Shown: positions 32,255-40,276 of the stretch, piece by piece
Layout of the letters: each line of letters starts with the position of its first letter
How positions within the stretch are numbered: position 1 is the first letter of the stretch
Assembly (NCBI GenBank): GCA_017396085.1
Contig: JAFQNC010000028.1
Location: 1 to 41,768 of the forward strand
DNA length: 41,768 nucleotides
From: Tidjanibacter sp.
Lineage (GTDB): Bacteria > Bacteroidota > Bacteroidia > Bacteroidales > Rikenellaceae
Direction: 5' to 3'
Notes under the pieces: model-generated
Database searches by the model: none
Told to the model about the DNA's origin: nothing
The model's input: only the letters and a program-made list of their open reading frames with translations
Position numbers and translations under genes: made by a program

Positions 32255-33532
32255 CTATTTTTTATTGAAAAATATTGATATTCCCACCATTAAGCCAATC
32301 AACATAGGGTAGTAGAGGTGGGGAATAATTGCCACAGGCGACACACCTGCCAACCCCGAAGCCATAAGCAACTGAGCACCATAGGGGAGCACGCCCTGCA
32401 CAAAGCAGGAGGTGGTGTCGATGATGCTTGCTGCCCTCTTGGGCGAAATTCCAAAGCGACCGGCAATGTTGCGTGAGATGTCGCCAATGGTCAGAATGGC
32501 GATGGTGTTGTTTGCGGTACACACGTTGGAAAGCATTGTGAGTAGGGCTATTGCGCCCTCTCCGCCTCGGCGGTTGTGGACATTTTTGGTCATCCCGCCA
32601 ATGATGTAGTCGAGTCCGCCTCCCTCCTTCACGAGTTCCAGCAGGCCTCCCGCCAACATCGTAACGATGATGAGTTCGCCCATCGAGCACATACCCTCGC
32701 CGAGCGAGGCCGTGAGGGCGAAAAACTCAATGGCACCCGTGCTCACACCAACCACTCCGGTGGCCAAAATGCCGCACGCCAGCACCACCAACACATTCAC
32801 CCCTCCGAGTGCCAAGCCGATAACCAGCGCATAGGGCAACACCTTCACTGCATCGGCCCAAGTGTAGTCGATGGCCTCCACTTGTCCCACACCCGCACCG
32901 GTGAAGAGGTAAATCAGCAGTGCAACAATGGCGGCGGGGGTTACGAGTCGCAGGTTGGTGCGGAACTTATCCTTCATAGCACACCCTTGTGTTTGGGTGG
33001 CGGCAATGGTTGTGTCGGAGATGAACGAGAGGTTGTCGCCAAAGAAGGCACCTCCCACCACAATCGCCACCATCCACGCCGTGTCCACACCCAACTGTGC
33101 TGCCAAGCCCGTAACCACGGGCGTCAGCGCAACAATCGTACCCACCGAGGTACCTATGGACATCGAAATGAAGCAGGTGGCAAGAAATATGCCCGCCGGC
33201 ATAAAGTTGCTCGGGATGGCCTTCAAGGCCAACTGCACCGTGGCATCCACCGCACCCACAGCCTTTGCGGAGGTGGCAAACGCACCCGCAAGGACAAATA
33301 TCCACACCATATAGAGGATGCGCGAAGAGCCCGCCCCGCGTGAAAAGTTTTCCACGTTTTTGTTCAGCCCGTTTTTGCGCCAAAGGATTAGTGCATAGAC
33401 CGTGGCCACGAGGAAGGCCAACGATATGGGAATACGGTAGAAGTCGCCCGCAATGATGGAGCCCACCAAAAAGACTGCCAACATCACCATCAGCGGTGTG
33501 AGTGCCCAAAGTCCCTTTTTGCTATCTTTCAT
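32255..33532 (-). CDS. nhaC: NhaC-family Na+/H+ antiporter
   Basis: 425 residues, strongly hydrophobic with roughly 10-12 membrane segments, in the inner membrane. NhaC-type carriers exchange sodium for protons. The family signature GGAFFGDNLSFISDTTIAATQTQGC lies in the middle, preceded by IGTSVGTIVALTPVV. The C-terminal half has GELIIVTMLAGGLLELVKEGGGLDYIIGG and LSNVCTANNTIAILTIG. The short N-terminus (MKDSKKGLWALTPLM) is cytoplasmic. The substrate could also be a dicarboxylate/Na+ pair as in some NhaC-fold proteins (for example malate/lactate antiport); Na+/H+ is the default for the family. A hairpin (33555-33578) lies in its leader. Confidence 0.92.
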   Translation of the reverse strand: MKDSKKGLWALTPLMVMLAVFLVGSIIAGDFYRIPISLAFLVATVYALILWRKNGLNKNVENFSRGAGSSRILYMVWIFVLAGAFATSAKAVGAVDATVQLALKAIPSNFMPAGIFLATCFISMSIGTSVGTIVALTPVVTGLAAQLGVDTAWMVAIVVGGAFFGDNLSFISDTTIAATQTQGCAMKDKFRTNLRLVTPAAIVALLIYLFTGAGVGQVEAIDYTWADAVKVLPYALVIGLALGGVNVLVVLACGILATGVVGVSTGAIEFFALTASLGEGMCSMGELIIVTMLAGGLLELVKEGGGLDYIIGGMTKNVHNRRGGEGAIALLTMLSNVCTANNTIAILTIGDISRNIAGRFGISPKRAASIIDTTSCFVQGVLPYGAQLLMASGLAGVSPVAIIPHLYYPMLIGLMVGISIFFNKK

Positions 33533-33554
33533 AACACATTATTTTTACAGCAGA

Positions 33555-33578
33555 CCAGAGCAGGAATACCCGCTCTGG
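33555..33578 (-). other. Hairpin in the nhaC leader
   Basis: CCAGAGCAGG (33555-33564) pairs with CCCGCTCTGG (33569-33578), 9 of 10 plus a wobble, loop AATA. It lies 22 bases before the nhaC ATG on the transcribed strand, with T6 upstream of it. It could affect nhaC translation; no known riboswitch matches. Confidence 0.4.
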
Positions 33579-33621
33579 CCCAAAAAAGTACATATTTGAT
33601 TGTGTGCGCTTGGTCGCATCT

Positions 33622-33651
33622 CAAAAACCGACCACACTCTCGTGGTGGTGT
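33622..33651 (-). terminator. Probable terminator of nrdJ
   Basis: On the minus strand, ACCACCAC and GTGTGGT form a short stem with a one-base bulge and a GAGA loop (33631-33649), followed by cggTTTTT (33627-33623). It starts about 13 bases past the nrdJ stop. The stem is short, so efficiency is uncertain. Confidence 0.5.
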
Positions 33652-33663
33652 ACGACCACTCCA

Positions 33664-36225
33664 CTACGAGCACTTGCTCCAGCCACACGAGTGGCAAGTG
33701 GGGCAACCATTCTGGTAGACAAGGCTCTCGCTACCGCAGTTGGGGCACTTTTGCTTGCTCTTGGTGCCGTCCTTGATATACTGCTTCAGGGCACGAGCCA
33801 CACCTGCTTTCCAGATGTTGATACCCTCGCTGGTGAATTGGAGGCTGTCCACAAGGTTCACCACATCCACGATGGGCATACCATTGCGCAACACACCCGA
33901 AATCAGCTTGGCATAGTTCCAGAACTCCATATCGAACAGGCGAGAGATACCGCCAATGACGTGGGGATAGCCCATCTTATCTTGGAAGCGGAAGTCGTAA
34001 CGCTTGGTGCCGTCCTCTTCCCTCACTTTCACAATCCAACCCTTCTTGATGGATTTGGGAATGTAGAGCGACTCCTCGTCAATCTGACCGGTGAAAATCT
34101 CATAGGGCCTTCCGTTGTGGAGTCCCACGAAGGCAATCCACTCCTCCTTGCCGTTGCGGAAGCGTACCACATCGGCCTCCAACTCTGCGGGGCGTTTGAT
34201 GGGTGCGGTAGACTGCGACTCCTCGGGGTTCTTCTTGCTCTTGGTGTCGATGAGCACGCCACTACGAGAACCATCACGGTAGACGGTGATACCCTTGCAG
34301 CCACACTCCCAAGCGGTCTTGTAGACCTGTGCAACCAACTCCTCCGAAACGTTGTTCGGCAAGTTTACGGTAACCGAGATGGAGTGGTCCACCCACTTCT
34401 GAATGGCGCCCTGCATCTTCACCTTGGCCACCCAGTCGATGTCGTTTGCGGTGGCGTGGTTGTAGGGCGAGGCGGCAACAAGTGCATCCATCTCTGCATC
34501 GGAGAGGTCTGCCAAGTTGGCCACATCGTGGCCGGTAACTTTGAGCCACTCCACAAACTTGTGGTGGAACACATAGTACTCCTCAAAGCAGTCGCCCACA
34601 TCATCTTTGTAGGTAATCTTCACATTCTGGTCGGTGGGGTTTACCTTCCTGCGGCGTTTGTAGACGGGGCGGAACACGGGCTCAATACCGGAGGTGGTCT
34701 GCGACATCAGCGACACGGTACCTGTGGGGGCGATGGTCAGCATTGCGATGTTCCTACGGCCATAGCGTACCATATCGGCATACAACTCGGGGTCGGCCTC
34801 GCGGATGCGGCCAATCATCGGGTTGTTCTCCTCTTTGAGGTTGTCGTACATCGGGAAGGAGCCCCTCTCTTTGGCGAGTTTCACCGAAGCGCGGTAGGCG
34901 TTGAGGCAGAGTTCCCTCTGGATGCTTACCGCAAAGTCAATGGCCTCGTCAGAGCCGTAGGTCATACCCAATGCGGCCAACATATCGCCCTCGGCGGTAA
35001 TGCCCAAACCGGTACGGCGGCCTTTGAGAGCCTTCTCCCTGATTTTCTCCCACAACGAAAGTTCAACCCTGCGAACATCCAACTCCTCGGGGTCTTTGCC
35101 AATCTTCTTGTGGATGAGGTCAATCTTCTCCAACTCGAGGTCGATGATGTCGTCCATCATCCTCATAGCCATCTCCACGTGTTTTTGGAATTTCTCGTGG
35201 TTGAAGGCTGCCTCAGGGGTGAATGGGTTGTCCACATAGCTGTAGAGGTTGAGGGCCAACAGACGGCAGCTGTCGTAGGGACACAGAGGAATCTCACCAC
35301 AAGGGTTGGTCGAAACGGTGCGGAAGCCCTCGTCTGCATAGCAGTCGGGCACGCTCTCCCTCAACACGGTGTCCCAGAACAAGCAACCGGGCTCGGCGCT
35401 CTTCCAAGCGTTGTGGATAATCTTATCCCACAGTGTGGTTGCATCAACCTCCTTCTCATAGAGAGGCTTGTCGGAGTCGATGGGGAACTTCTGAACATAT
35501 TTCTCACCGCTGAGCACGCAACGCATAAACTCATCGTCAATCTTAATCGACACGTTGGCACCGGTAACTTTGCCTTGTACGGTCTTGGCGTCAATGAAAC
35601 GCTCTGCATCGGGGTGCTTGATGGAGAGGGTGAGCATAAGCGCACCCCTACGGCCATCCTGTGCCACCTCGCGAGTGGAGTTGGAGTAGCGCTCCATAAA
35701 AGGCACGATACCCGTGGAGGTCAGCGCACTGTTCAACACAGGGCTACCTGCGGGGCGGAGGTGCGAAAGGTCGTGGCCCACACCACCCCTACGCTTCATC
35801 AGCTGCACCTGCTCCTCGTCCATACGGATGATACCGCCATAGGAGTCGGCAGGGTTGCGGTGGCCAATTACAAAGCAGTTCGACAGCGAGGCAATCTGAA
35901 GATTGTTGCCAATACCGGTCATTGGGCCGCCTTGGGGGATGACATATTTGAATTGGTCAAGCAATCCAAACACATCCTCTGCGCTCATTGGGTTGGGGTA
36001 GTTGTTCTCGATACGAGCAATCTCGTTGGCGATGCGGTGGTGCATAGCCTCGGGCGAGGGCTCATAGATGCGGTTGAAGGAGTCCTTCAGTGCATACTTG
36101 TTCACCCACACCATTGCGGCGAGGTCATCACCCTTGAAATACTCTTTGGCGTTGGCCAGAACGTCATCGTATTTCAGCTCTTTCAGTTCGGGGGACACGC
36201 CCCCATTCTCCATCTTTTCAGACAT
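33664..36225 (-). CDS. nrdJ: Adenosylcobalamin-dependent ribonucleotide reductase (class II)
   Basis: 853 residues from the ATG at 36225. The enzyme makes deoxyribonucleotides without oxygen, using adenosylcobalamin as the radical source. The active-site block is NPCGEIPLCPYDSCRLLALNLY, with Cys309 and Glu311. TGIGNNLQIASLSNCFVIG, QLMKRRGGVGHDLS and LTIAPTGTVSLMSQTTSGIEPVF are class II signatures. The C-terminus is a cysteine-rich tail (CPNCGSESLVYQNGCPTCHSCGWSKC) that relays electrons. Upstream in-frame starts at 36300 (ATG) and 36306 (TTG) add 25-27 residues not seen in Bacteroides homologues as I recall them. No cobalamin riboswitch is apparent in the short upstream gap. Confidence 0.96.
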   Translation of the reverse strand: MSEKMENGGVSPELKELKYDDVLANAKEYFKGDDLAAMVWVNKYALKDSFNRIYEPSPEAMHHRIANEIARIENNYPNPMSAEDVFGLLDQFKYVIPQGGPMTGIGNNLQIASLSNCFVIGHRNPADSYGGIIRMDEEQVQLMKRRGGVGHDLSHLRPAGSPVLNSALTSTGIVPFMERYSNSTREVAQDGRRGALMLTLSIKHPDAERFIDAKTVQGKVTGANVSIKIDDEFMRCVLSGEKYVQKFPIDSDKPLYEKEVDATTLWDKIIHNAWKSAEPGCLFWDTVLRESVPDCYADEGFRTVSTNPCGEIPLCPYDSCRLLALNLYSYVDNPFTPEAAFNHEKFQKHVEMAMRMMDDIIDLELEKIDLIHKKIGKDPEELDVRRVELSLWEKIREKALKGRRTGLGITAEGDMLAALGMTYGSDEAIDFAVSIQRELCLNAYRASVKLAKERGSFPMYDNLKEENNPMIGRIREADPELYADMVRYGRRNIAMLTIAPTGTVSLMSQTTSGIEPVFRPVYKRRRKVNPTDQNVKITYKDDVGDCFEEYYVFHHKFVEWLKVTGHDVANLADLSDAEMDALVAASPYNHATANDIDWVAKVKMQGAIQKWVDHSISVTVNLPNNVSEELVAQVYKTAWECGCKGITVYRDGSRSGVLIDTKSKKNPEESQSTAPIKRPAELEADVVRFRNGKEEWIAFVGLHNGRPYEIFTGQIDEESLYIPKSIKKGWIVKVREEDGTKRYDFRFQDKMGYPHVIGGISRLFDMEFWNYAKLISGVLRNGMPIVDVVNLVDSLQFTSEGINIWKAGVARALKQYIKDGTKSKQKCPNCGSESLVYQNGCPTCHSCGWSKCS

Positions 36226-36308
36226 AGTTACCAGCTTTTTATGTATTTTTTCGATTTTGCTCGACTCCAAAAAATCTACGCCCCTGATAATCAAAAGCAT
36301 AGACAACT

Positions 36309-36329
36309 AAAGCCGGGAAGCCCGACTTT
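36309..36329 (-). other. Hairpin upstream of nrdJ
   Basis: On the minus strand, AAAGTCGGG-CTT-CCCGGCTTT forms a 9-bp stem with one G-U pair. It lies about 85 bases before the chosen nrdJ start and 9 bases before the alternative ATG at 36300. Its role is unknown. Confidence 0.4.
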
Positions 36330-36368
36330 GCTACAAAGTTCAAACTAATTTTTGGATAAAACAAGGGG

Positions 36369-36403
36369 TTTTTGTTGGTTTTTCAACAGGTTATCAACAA
36401 AAA
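36369..36403. other. TTTTCAACA/TTATCAACA motifs between folB and nrdJ
   Basis: TTTTCAACA (36380-36388) and TTATCAACA (36391-36399) lie three bases apart. The second differs from a DnaA box (TTATCCACA) by one base. An inverted repeat TTTTTGTTG/CAACAAAAA (36369-36377 and 36395-36403) overlaps them. DnaA control of nrd genes is known in E. coli; here it is only a possibility. Confidence 0.3.
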
Positions 36404-36413
36404 TGTAAACACC

Positions 36414-36767
36414 TTACTTTGTTAGCGTTACGCTGACCTTCTCGACCTTGCCTCCGAGAGGGGGTGCAAGTTTGGAAACCTTGATTTTTGAGCCAACAAT
36501 CTGATTAAAAGCACCATAGAGGCACTCCTGTATGCGCCAAGCCACATTCTCGATGGTGTCGGAGGGGCGTTGCATTTGCTCCGCCACAAGGTCGTAGACG
36601 GTCAGATAGTTCACACTTTTCAACAATTCGTCATCCTTAGCCGCATCGCCGATTTCAACAATCAACATTACATCCACCTCAAAGCGGTTTCCAACCACTT
36701 TTTCGAGGTCATAGCAGCCGTGCGGAGCGCGAAATTCCATTCGCTCCAACTCAATCGTAACATTCAT
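36414..36767 (-). CDS. folB: Dihydroneopterin aldolase
   Basis: 117 residues, normal for FolB, which cleaves 7,8-dihydroneopterin to 6-hydroxymethyl-dihydropterin in folate synthesis. Motifs: APHGCYDLEKVVGNRFEVDVML (the HGxxxxEr-x-G-x-x-F region), SVNYLTVYDLV, the substrate-binding Glu in DTIENVAWRI, and the catalytic Lys in KVSKLAPPLGGKVEKVSVTL. It starts MNVTIELERMEF. No other folate gene is adjacent. It lies 107 bases downstream of the PfkB-kinase gene? No: on this strand it is transcribed after that kinase's neighbour gap would be crossed in the opposite order, so it heads its own short unit towards nrdJ. Confidence 0.95.
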   Translation of the reverse strand: MNVTIELERMEFRAPHGCYDLEKVVGNRFEVDVMLIVEIGDAAKDDELLKSVNYLTVYDLVAEQMQRPSDTIENVAWRIQECLYGAFNQIVGSKIKVSKLAPPLGGKVEKVSVTLTK

Positions 36768-36874
36768 ATTCCCTAACGTGTCTGTCTATCGCCCCAAGGG
36801 GTGTGCGATGCAAGTTCTTTTGTTGTTTGTTGTTTATTGTTTGTGCTCCCGCGGTGCGTGAGTGAACGTGCGTA

Positions 36875-37885
36875 TTAGAACAAATACTTCTCCGTTTTCA
36901 CCCTCTCCACGAGCGAGAAAATCTCCTTCCAAGCATCCTCGCCAAAGGTGGTGCCCACAACCTCAATCACCTTGCCGGCAGCGATGGCTCCGATGGTACC
37001 GCACTGGCGCAACGAGAGCCCCTGACACAAGCCGGCCATAAAGCCTGCGGCATAGAAGTCGCCCGCACCGGTGGTGTCCACCCTCTTGGCGGCGGCCATA
37101 ATGCCCACGTGTATCCTTTCGCCACCCTGCTCCTTGATGAGCGCACCTCGGGTGCCAATCTTCACAATGGCAAGTTCACACCTTGCGGCAATAAATTCAA
37201 GAGCCCTTTCGGGGTCCTGCTCGCCACTGAAGGCTGCAGCCTCCTGCTCGTTGGCGAAGATGATGTCCACATATTTGTCCACAAGGTCCAACAAGAAGGC
37301 CCTGTTCTCCAGCACCACGTTGTAGCTCGCAAGGTCGATGGCCACCTTCAATCCACACGCCTTTGCGGTCTTGATGGCGTGGCGTATAACCGAGTGGCTC
37401 TGAACCATATAGCCCTCAATGTAGAGGCAGTCGTAGCCCTCAAACACACTCGGTGTGATGTCGGCCTCGCAGAGTTCGAGAGCGGCACCGAGGTAGGTTA
37501 CCATAGTGCGCTCCCCATCGGGCGACACAAGGGCCAAGCACCTGCCCGAGCGGTTCACTCCGTGGTAGATGTGGGGGTCCACTCCGAGGTTTTCGAGAGC
37601 CTGCTCAAAGAAGTGGCCCGTGGAGTCCCTTCCCACCTTGCCGATGAGTCCCACCTCTGCGCCAAGGCGAGCCATACAGCGAATGGTGTTGGCGGCACTA
37701 CCTCCCAACGAGAGGGTGTGGGGCAGGTCGGCGGTTTCGCCCTGAATCTTGCGCTGGAATTCCGAATCCACGAGGTTCATACTCCCCTTGCCGAGGTTGA
37801 GTCGCTGGAGTACGTCATCGTTGCGCAGGTTTACCAAAAAATCTGTGAGGGCATTACCAATGCCGATAACCTTCTTAATCTGCAT
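36875..37885 (-). CDS. PfkB-family carbohydrate/nucleoside kinase (adenosine-kinase-like)
   Basis: 336 residues from the ATG at 37885 (MQIKKVIGIGNALTDFLVNL). Upstream in-frame sequence to 38023 is rejected because it crosses the promoter. The PfkB/ribokinase fold shows signature 1, LSLGGSAANTIRCMARLGAEVGLIGKVGRDSTG, and signature 2, DTTGAGDFYAAGFMAGL, with the catalytic Asp in GAGD. Similar Bacteroidetes proteins are annotated as adenosine kinases; the substrate cannot be settled from sequence and could be another nucleoside or sugar. It has its own promoter and lies downstream of the PlsC-like gene, from which it is separated by a terminator. Confidence 0.92.
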   Translation of the reverse strand: MQIKKVIGIGNALTDFLVNLRNDDVLQRLNLGKGSMNLVDSEFQRKIQGETADLPHTLSLGGSAANTIRCMARLGAEVGLIGKVGRDSTGHFFEQALENLGVDPHIYHGVNRSGRCLALVSPDGERTMVTYLGAALELCEADITPSVFEGYDCLYIEGYMVQSHSVIRHAIKTAKACGLKVAIDLASYNVVLENRAFLLDLVDKYVDIIFANEQEAAAFSGEQDPERALEFIAARCELAIVKIGTRGALIKEQGGERIHVGIMAAAKRVDTTGAGDFYAAGFMAGLCQGLSLRQCGTIGAIAAGKVIEVVGTTFGEDAWKEIFSLVERVKTEKYLF

Positions 37886-37937
37886 AGTGCGGGTGTGGGT
37901 TAGTGGTTTCTTACTATTTATATAAATAAAGTGTGTG

Positions 37938-37945
37938 CAAAGATA
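37938..37945 (-). promoter_or_regulatory. -7 promoter element of the PfkB kinase gene
   Basis: The minus strand reads TATCTTTG, 52 bases before the ATG at 37885. A TTTTC lies about 19 bp upstream in place of a full -33 TTTG. The leader is A/T-rich (tttatttatataaatag). Confidence 0.65.
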
Positions 37946-37978
37946 GCAATAGTATTGCGAAAAGAAAACGAAAACCGA

Positions 37979-38021
37979 CAAAACAAAAGCCCACAAGACT
38001 CGCACTTGCTGTCTTGTGGGC
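37979..38021 (-). terminator. Terminator of the PlsC-like gene
   Basis: GCCCACAAGAC (37989-37999) pairs perfectly with GTCTTGTGGGC (38011-38021), loop 11 bases. On the minus strand TTTTGTTTTG follows. It lies about 65 bases past the stop at 38087. Confidence 0.88.
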
Positions 38022-38086
38022 ATATTGCGGGTTTACTTCGGGCCCGTTGCAGAACAATTCAACTTTCTTTTGGGGTGGAGGGGGCA

Positions 38087-39544
38087 CTACTCGGCCTTTG
38101 CCTCACTCACCTCGGCTACGGCCTCCGCTGCGGCACGCTCTTGGCGAATGGCGGCAGCCTTGGCGGCGTTCTCCTCGCTGGCCTCAAGCACCTTATCCAG
38201 AGCGAGATAAACCTCCTCCCTCATTGCACGCAACTTCTCCACCTTGTCGCGATTGCTGGGCTTGGTGAAGCGCACATAGCCCTTGTACTTCACAAAGTAG
38301 ATGATGTAGTTGTAGGCGTAGATTGCCATCAGCGGGTAGGCCACAAGGTAGCACAGTGCCGAGAGCCAATTACCACAACACAACATCACAACAACAGGAA
38401 CGATGCAGAACAGCGGGAACACAATCAGCAGCAACACTCCGGCCCTCACCGAACTGCGGAACATCTGGTCCTTGATGAACTTCTTGAGGAAGAGTTCGGG
38501 CACGAGGAACATTGCAAAGGTGGGGATGATGCTCACCACAAAGAGGGGCAAACCGAGCAACAACACCAGAGCCCTACCGATGAGTCCCGCAAGGCCGGTG
38601 TTCTTCTTCTCGAAGAGCCACTCCCTCACATTGAGTTTCTTGATACCCTTGGCGAGTTTCCTCACCTTGTCGTAAATATCCTCCATCTTTTCGGGCTCGG
38701 CCACGGTGGCGTCATCCAATTTCTTGACAAGTTCCTTGTCGGCTTTGAGTTTGGAGGGGAGGTGCTTGGGGTTGAGCCCCTGTGCCACGGCATATTGTTC
38801 GCCATAGACTCCATCGCGCAAGAAATCAACCTGCTCGTAGTGCTCCAAGTCGGTGATGTTGAGCATCATCTGCTCAATCTGCTTGCGCACCAGTGCGTTC
38901 ACCTCACGGATGGCAGTGCGGGGTTGCTCTTTGTAGAGTTCATAGTAGGGCTTGAGCGAGATGGGGTCGCCAAACATCACCAAGCCACTCTCCCTTGCGT
39001 GCTGATAGACCGAGTAGTGGTGTGCGGTGGGCATAACAAAGACCTCCCTCTCGAAGCCACTCTCCTCGGCGGCACCAAAGGCCATCTTCAAATAGGCGGG
39101 CGAGAAGTTGCCGAGCCAACGCTTGTCTTGGTGTCCTGCCTCGGGGTAGAGGATTACGGTCTCGCCACGGCGCAGAGCATAGCCAACCTCTTGGAAGGTT
39201 TGCTGGTTTTTGCCCACAGCGGCATAGCCGTCATATTTCATCCTGTAGGCGGGCAGTGCGCCAAGGCCTCGGATAGCCCAGTTGAAGATGGGGTTTTTGA
39301 ACACATTGGCCCTCGCCAAGAAGCGGGGTTTGCGGTCGGAGAGAGCGAAGCCCAACAGCAGGGGGTCGTTCAGACAGTTCTGGTGTTGCGACACCGCAAC
39401 GGTGGGGGTGCCATCGGCGGGCATCTTCTCACGCCCCTCAACATATATGTGGCGATAGTACAACTTGTCGTGTACGACTTTGAGATAGCCTCTGAAAATT
39501 TTTGCGGGCAAACCCGGCTTGCGAGGCTGGAGTTTCTTTGTCAT
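38087..39544 (-). CDS. PlsC-like 1-acylglycerol-3-phosphate acyltransferase with membrane C-terminus
   Basis: 485 residues. The N-terminal ~240 residues are a PlsC/LPLAT acyltransferase domain. The catalytic motif is H54-QNCLN-D60, an H-x5-D spacing instead of the textbook H-x4-D. RFLARANVF, GALPAYR and the substrate block ILYPEAGHQDKRWL follow. Residues ~320-425 hold two or more long hydrophobic segments (ALVLLLGLPLFVVSIIPTFA, AGVLLLIVFPLFCIVPVVVM, YLVAYPLMAIYAYNYIIYFV). The last ~60 residues are Ala/Glu-rich and probably coiled-coil. The domain order suggests phospholipid synthesis or remodelling at the inner membrane; the long membrane tail is not part of classical PlsC. It has a clear promoter and terminator. 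Confidence 0.88.
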   Translation of the reverse strand: MTKKLQPRKPGLPAKIFRGYLKVVHDKLYYRHIYVEGREKMPADGTPTVAVSQHQNCLNDPLLLGFALSDRKPRFLARANVFKNPIFNWAIRGLGALPAYRMKYDGYAAVGKNQQTFQEVGYALRRGETVILYPEAGHQDKRWLGNFSPAYLKMAFGAAEESGFEREVFVMPTAHHYSVYQHARESGLVMFGDPISLKPYYELYKEQPRTAIREVNALVRKQIEQMMLNITDLEHYEQVDFLRDGVYGEQYAVAQGLNPKHLPSKLKADKELVKKLDDATVAEPEKMEDIYDKVRKLAKGIKKLNVREWLFEKKNTGLAGLIGRALVLLLGLPLFVVSIIPTFAMFLVPELFLKKFIKDQMFRSSVRAGVLLLIVFPLFCIVPVVVMLCCGNWLSALCYLVAYPLMAIYAYNYIIYFVKYKGYVRFTKPSNRDKVEKLRAMREEVYLALDKVLEASEENAAKAAAIRQERAAAEAVAEVSEAKAE

Positions 39545-39584
39545 AGGATGTGTTTTTGATTAAACTTTTTGTTCTCCCTTTTGG

Positions 39585-39617
39585 CAAATATAAAAACTTT
39601 TTTGCAAAGTGCAAAAA
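39585..39617 (-). promoter_or_regulatory. Promoter of the PlsC-like gene
   Basis: A full Bacteroidetes promoter on the minus strand: -33 TTTTTG (39617-39612), a 19-bp spacer, and -7 TATATTTG (39592-39585). Transcription would begin near 39578, about 34 bases before the ATG. Confidence 0.78.
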
Positions 39618-39658
39618 CGACATTTTGACAGAAGAACTCAACACCCAACGATTTCTTC

Positions 39659-39769
39659 GCGCGTATGCTCACGTGCGCACGTGTGTGCGTGCGCATTTAT
39701 GCGCGCACCCGCACGCCCGCATACGCAAGCGTGCGCCCACGCAATCGTAGGCGCACGCACTCACACGTT
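39659..39769. repeat. Alternating purine-pyrimidine GC/GT-rich tract
   Basis: About 110 bases composed largely of CGTG, GCGC, CACG and TGCG steps, for example the stretch from 39662 through the GTGTGTGCGTGCGC at 39681 and the GCGCGCAC at 39701. Alternating purine-pyrimidine sequence of this kind can adopt left-handed Z-DNA. A run of nine G (39799-39807) lies just after. The gap 39545-39820 otherwise holds only the PlsC-gene promoter. Confidence 0.75.
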
Positions 39770-39820
39770 CCTATTTGTTTTATTGATATGATTTTGTCGG
39801 GGGGGGGCAGAAAGCGTGGG

Positions 39821-40276
39821 CTACATTCCCAGATTGGCGGCACTCTTGCCGAGTGCCATCATATCCTGCATCTTCAGGTCCTCTCCTTGGGCACACATCA
39901 ACACGGTGCCACCCTCGGCGCTGTGAACGACCATCAGGAACTCTTCTTTGTTTTTGCTCAGGTAGAACCCCACTCGGTTACCCTCGCTCTTGACATTCAT
40001 CAGAGAGCGAAATCCACCATCCTTAATGAGTGCATCAACATCCTCGGCAAAATCGGCAAGCGGGGTTTCGCTCACAATCATTATGAATTGTTTCACGTTG
40101 GTTGGCTCACCTCCCTGCTCGGAGAGCATTTCGCCGGGCATATTCATCGTTACGATGTTGTCGCGCTCACCATATTTTTCATAGATGTGCTCAACGGTCA
40201 TTTTTGTTGTTTGGGCCTCGGCCGAACAAAGCGTTACCAGCAAGACCGAGAGAAGGGTAAGAAATGTTTGTTTCAT
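39821..40276 (-). CDS. DUF4252 secreted protein
   Basis: 151 residues with a signal peptide (MKQTFLTLLSVLLVTLCSAEAQ). The mature part matches the DUF4252 pattern: an N-terminal MTVEHIYEKYGERDNIVTMNM, a central VKQFIMIVSE strand and helix, and a C-terminal LMNVKSEGNRVGFYLSKNKEEFLMVVHSAEGGTVLMCAQGEDL. Function unknown. Its start overlaps the stop of the anti-sigma-like gene by four bases (ATGA), which indicates translational coupling. In Bacteroidetes, DUF4252 proteins are often encoded with an ECF sigma factor and a membrane protein, as here, and are presumed to be part of that regulon. Confidence 0.9.
   Translation of the reverse strand: MKQTFLTLLSVLLVTLCSAEAQTTKMTVEHIYEKYGERDNIVTMNMPGEMLSEQGGEPTNVKQFIMIVSETPLADFAEDVDALIKDGGFRSLMNVKSEGNRVGFYLSKNKEEFLMVVHSAEGGTVLMCAQGEDLKMQDMMALGKSAANLGM

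Noticed and set aside
33604..36348. A 914-codon open frame antisense to nrdJ
   Set aside because: It mirrors nrdJ almost exactly. The composition of its translation (His, Val, Leu, Gly rich, no domain) is that of a shadow frame produced by codon bias.
36226..36413. Cobalamin riboswitch upstream of nrdJ
   Set aside because: The gap is short and contains no B12-box-like conserved core; only simple hairpins are visible.
37931..39559. A 542-codon open frame antisense to the PlsC-like gene
   Set aside because: It covers the opposite strand of a well supported acyltransferase and its own terminator; no recognisable domain.
39659..39769. CRISPR array or tRNA in the GC-rich tract
   Set aside because: There are no regular repeat-spacer units and no cloverleaf or CCA-type end; it is low-complexity alternating sequence.
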